DNA of 16,994 nt from positions 1 to 16,994 of the forward strand of contig DGTM01000062.1 of NCBI GenBank assembly GCA_002394305.1. Reading direction: 5' to 3'. The notes under the pieces are model-generated. The model worked only from the letters and a program-made list of their open reading frames with translations, did not search any database and was not told where the DNA came from. A program made the position numbers and the translations under genes. The stretch comes from Prevotellaceae bacterium UBA4336 (GTDB taxonomy: Bacteria > Bacteroidota > Bacteroidia > Bacteroidales > Bacteroidaceae). Positions 16,043 to 16,994 of the stretch are shown one piece after another. Position 1 is the first letter of the stretch; each line of letters starts with the position of its first letter.

Positions 16043-16071
16043 GTCCCGACCGCCAAAAGCAGGTCTGGGAC
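16043..16071. other. Hairpin between the lipoprotein gene and the ara operon
   Basis: GTCCCGACC at 16043-16051 pairs with GGTC-T-GGGAC at 16062-16071 with one bulge and a 10-nt loop. It lies 8 nt past the lipoprotein stop codon. No clear T-run follows in either direction, so it may be a weak terminator or an mRNA 3'-end stem. Confidence 0.45.
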
Positions 16072-16078
16072 AGCCTTA

Positions 16079-16807
16079 TTACTGCTTCATCTTGAAGACA
16101 ACCAGCAGGTCGCCGCCGTTTGCCTCCCATGAATCATCCCTCAGCACCAGTTCTCCGTCCACGTGCAGCTCGTCGAAACTGAGCTGCAGGGTTCTCACCT
16201 GACGGAAGCACATACTGCCTTCCAGCTTCGTCCTGTCGAGTATCTGCGTCACGTCATTCTTGAACTTCAGGATGATAGTATGTTCCTGTCCGCCGTAGGT
16301 TAGCGTCAGCGGCGTCATCATGTCATACATGCCCCAGATGGGTGACACTTCGTCGGTGTAGAGCGTCCAGCCGTAGCGAGCCGTCAGGTCCATGTCCGGC
16401 ACCTCGGCAAGTGCTTCCTTCAGGGCCTCGTTGCCCTCAATGATGTTGCTCAGCAAACGGATGGGGAACTTGTGGAAAGCGATGCTTCTCATGGAATTGT
16501 CCGTCAAGGTGATGCTCACGTCCTCCGCCGTCTCCCTTACATTCTCTCTTGTCTTGCGTCCGTCCTCCGTCTCGTGCCAAGGCATGGTGCTGTTCGACCA
16601 CAAGATAATGTAGGAGCCCTCGTACTGACCGGCAATGGCCTTGCCGTAGGTGTCCATCTCCGTATTCGTCAGCCTCGTGCGGTGTGTCTCGTCGTTCCGG
16701 CAAGCCGCCAGAGACATCAAGAAGGCCGCAGCCATCAGCATTGCCGCGTGTCTCATCATTCTTCCTGCCGTCATTCTTCCTGAAGTAATAAAAGGTTTAC
16801 TGTTCAT
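16079..16807 (-). CDS. Putative lipoprotein of unknown function (DUF4840-like)
   Basis: The 242-residue protein has a hydrophobic stretch AAMLMAAAFLMSLAAC with a good lipobox (L33-A34-A35-C36), so it should be a lipid-anchored envelope protein. The residues after the Cys (RNDE) are partly acidic, as in signals that place Bacteroidota lipoproteins on the cell surface. The rest is a soluble, beta-rich-looking domain with a tyrosine/glycine start (AIAGQYEGSYIILWS) that recalls DUF4840 and related families, but this assignment is from memory. ATGs at 16774, 16759 and 16756 are also possible starts, and the last two leave a shorter, conventional signal peptide. It ends 158 nt before araD and appears to be a separate unit. 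No TAnnTTTG promoter was found upstream. Confidence 0.75.
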   Translation of the reverse strand: MNSKPFITSGRMTAGRMMRHAAMLMAAAFLMSLAACRNDETHRTRLTNTEMDTYGKAIAGQYEGSYIILWSNSTMPWHETEDGRKTRENVRETAEDVSITLTDNSMRSIAFHKFPIRLLSNIIEGNEALKEALAEVPDMDLTARYGWTLYTDEVSPIWGMYDMMTPLTLTYGGQEHTIILKFKNDVTQILDRTKLEGSMCFRQVRTLQLSFDELHVDGELVLRDDSWEANGGDLLVVFKMKQ

Positions 16808-16898
16808 GGTTTGGATTATAATTGTGTTTGCTTTTCTCCTAAATAACGTTCCCTCCTTCGGAATTATTGTCCCGTAAGCATTATTTAACAGAATCCCC

Positions 16899-16994
16899 GT
16901 GCTCTTCTCCCCGCCGCCCCGTGCTCTTATCTTCGTCGCCGCGTGCTCTTCTCCCCGAAGCCGCGTGCTCTTCTCCCCGCCGCCGCGTGCTCTT
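16899..16994. repeat. Second 22-bp tandem repeat array, running off the window
   Basis: Four 22-bp units begin at 16899, 16921, 16943 and 16965, and an eight-base fifth start reaches the window end. The fixed start is GTGCTCTT, usually followed by CTCCCCG, then a variable CCG-rich stretch. The units are more diverged from each other than in the array at 9899. There are no spacers. It lies about 90 bp upstream of the lipoprotein start; 16808-16898 shows no gene or clear promoter. Confidence 0.93.

Overview
The window looks like a chromosomal segment of a gut-type Bacteroidales bacterium, perhaps a Prevotellaceae or a relative. The evidence is the Bacteroidota promoter consensus TAnnTTTG in several gaps, an FN3/choice-of-anchor J surface protein, split mutA/mutB genes for methylmalonyl-CoA mutase, a Bacteroidales-type ara operon and an S-type sulfatase. 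I cannot name a genus or species from sequence alone.

Left part (1-3707, all on the minus strand): a small acidic protein lies just downstream of a large multi-domain surface protein. That protein has lost its 5' end: the reading frame starts in the middle of an FN3 domain and has no signal peptide. A strong terminator for the next operon lies immediately upstream of the broken gene.

Central metabolism (3669-9865): mutA and mutB (minus strand) encode the small and large subunits of adenosylcobalamin-dependent methylmalonyl-CoA mutase of the succinate/propionate pathway. The gap between them holds two oppositely oriented copies of a C/G-rich hairpin element whose stems differ by compensating changes. 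A divergent plus-strand gene encodes a membrane transporter of the AspT/YidE (AAE) family and ends in a clear terminator.

Convergent gap (9799-10441): this holds that terminator, ten copies of a 22-bp direct repeat, and a short plus-strand reading frame with its own promoter-like element. The frame looks like the amputated N-terminus of an AraC-type regulator and runs into the 3' end of the sulfatase gene.

Arabinose operon (15991 down to 10442, minus strand): a well-spaced -33/-7 promoter is followed by araD, araA and araB, then a sulfatase gene 23 nt after araB. The first three convert L-arabinose to D-xylulose 5-phosphate. The sulfatase suggests a link to a sulfated arabinose-containing glycan, but the junction next to the broken regulator means it could also have been brought in by rearrangement.

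Right end (16043-16994): a lipoprotein of unknown function is followed by a second, different 22-bp tandem array that runs off the window edge. The most noteworthy non-gene structures are the two 22-bp arrays, the covarying hairpin pair between mutA and mutB, and the two gene remnants marking rearrangement breakpoints.
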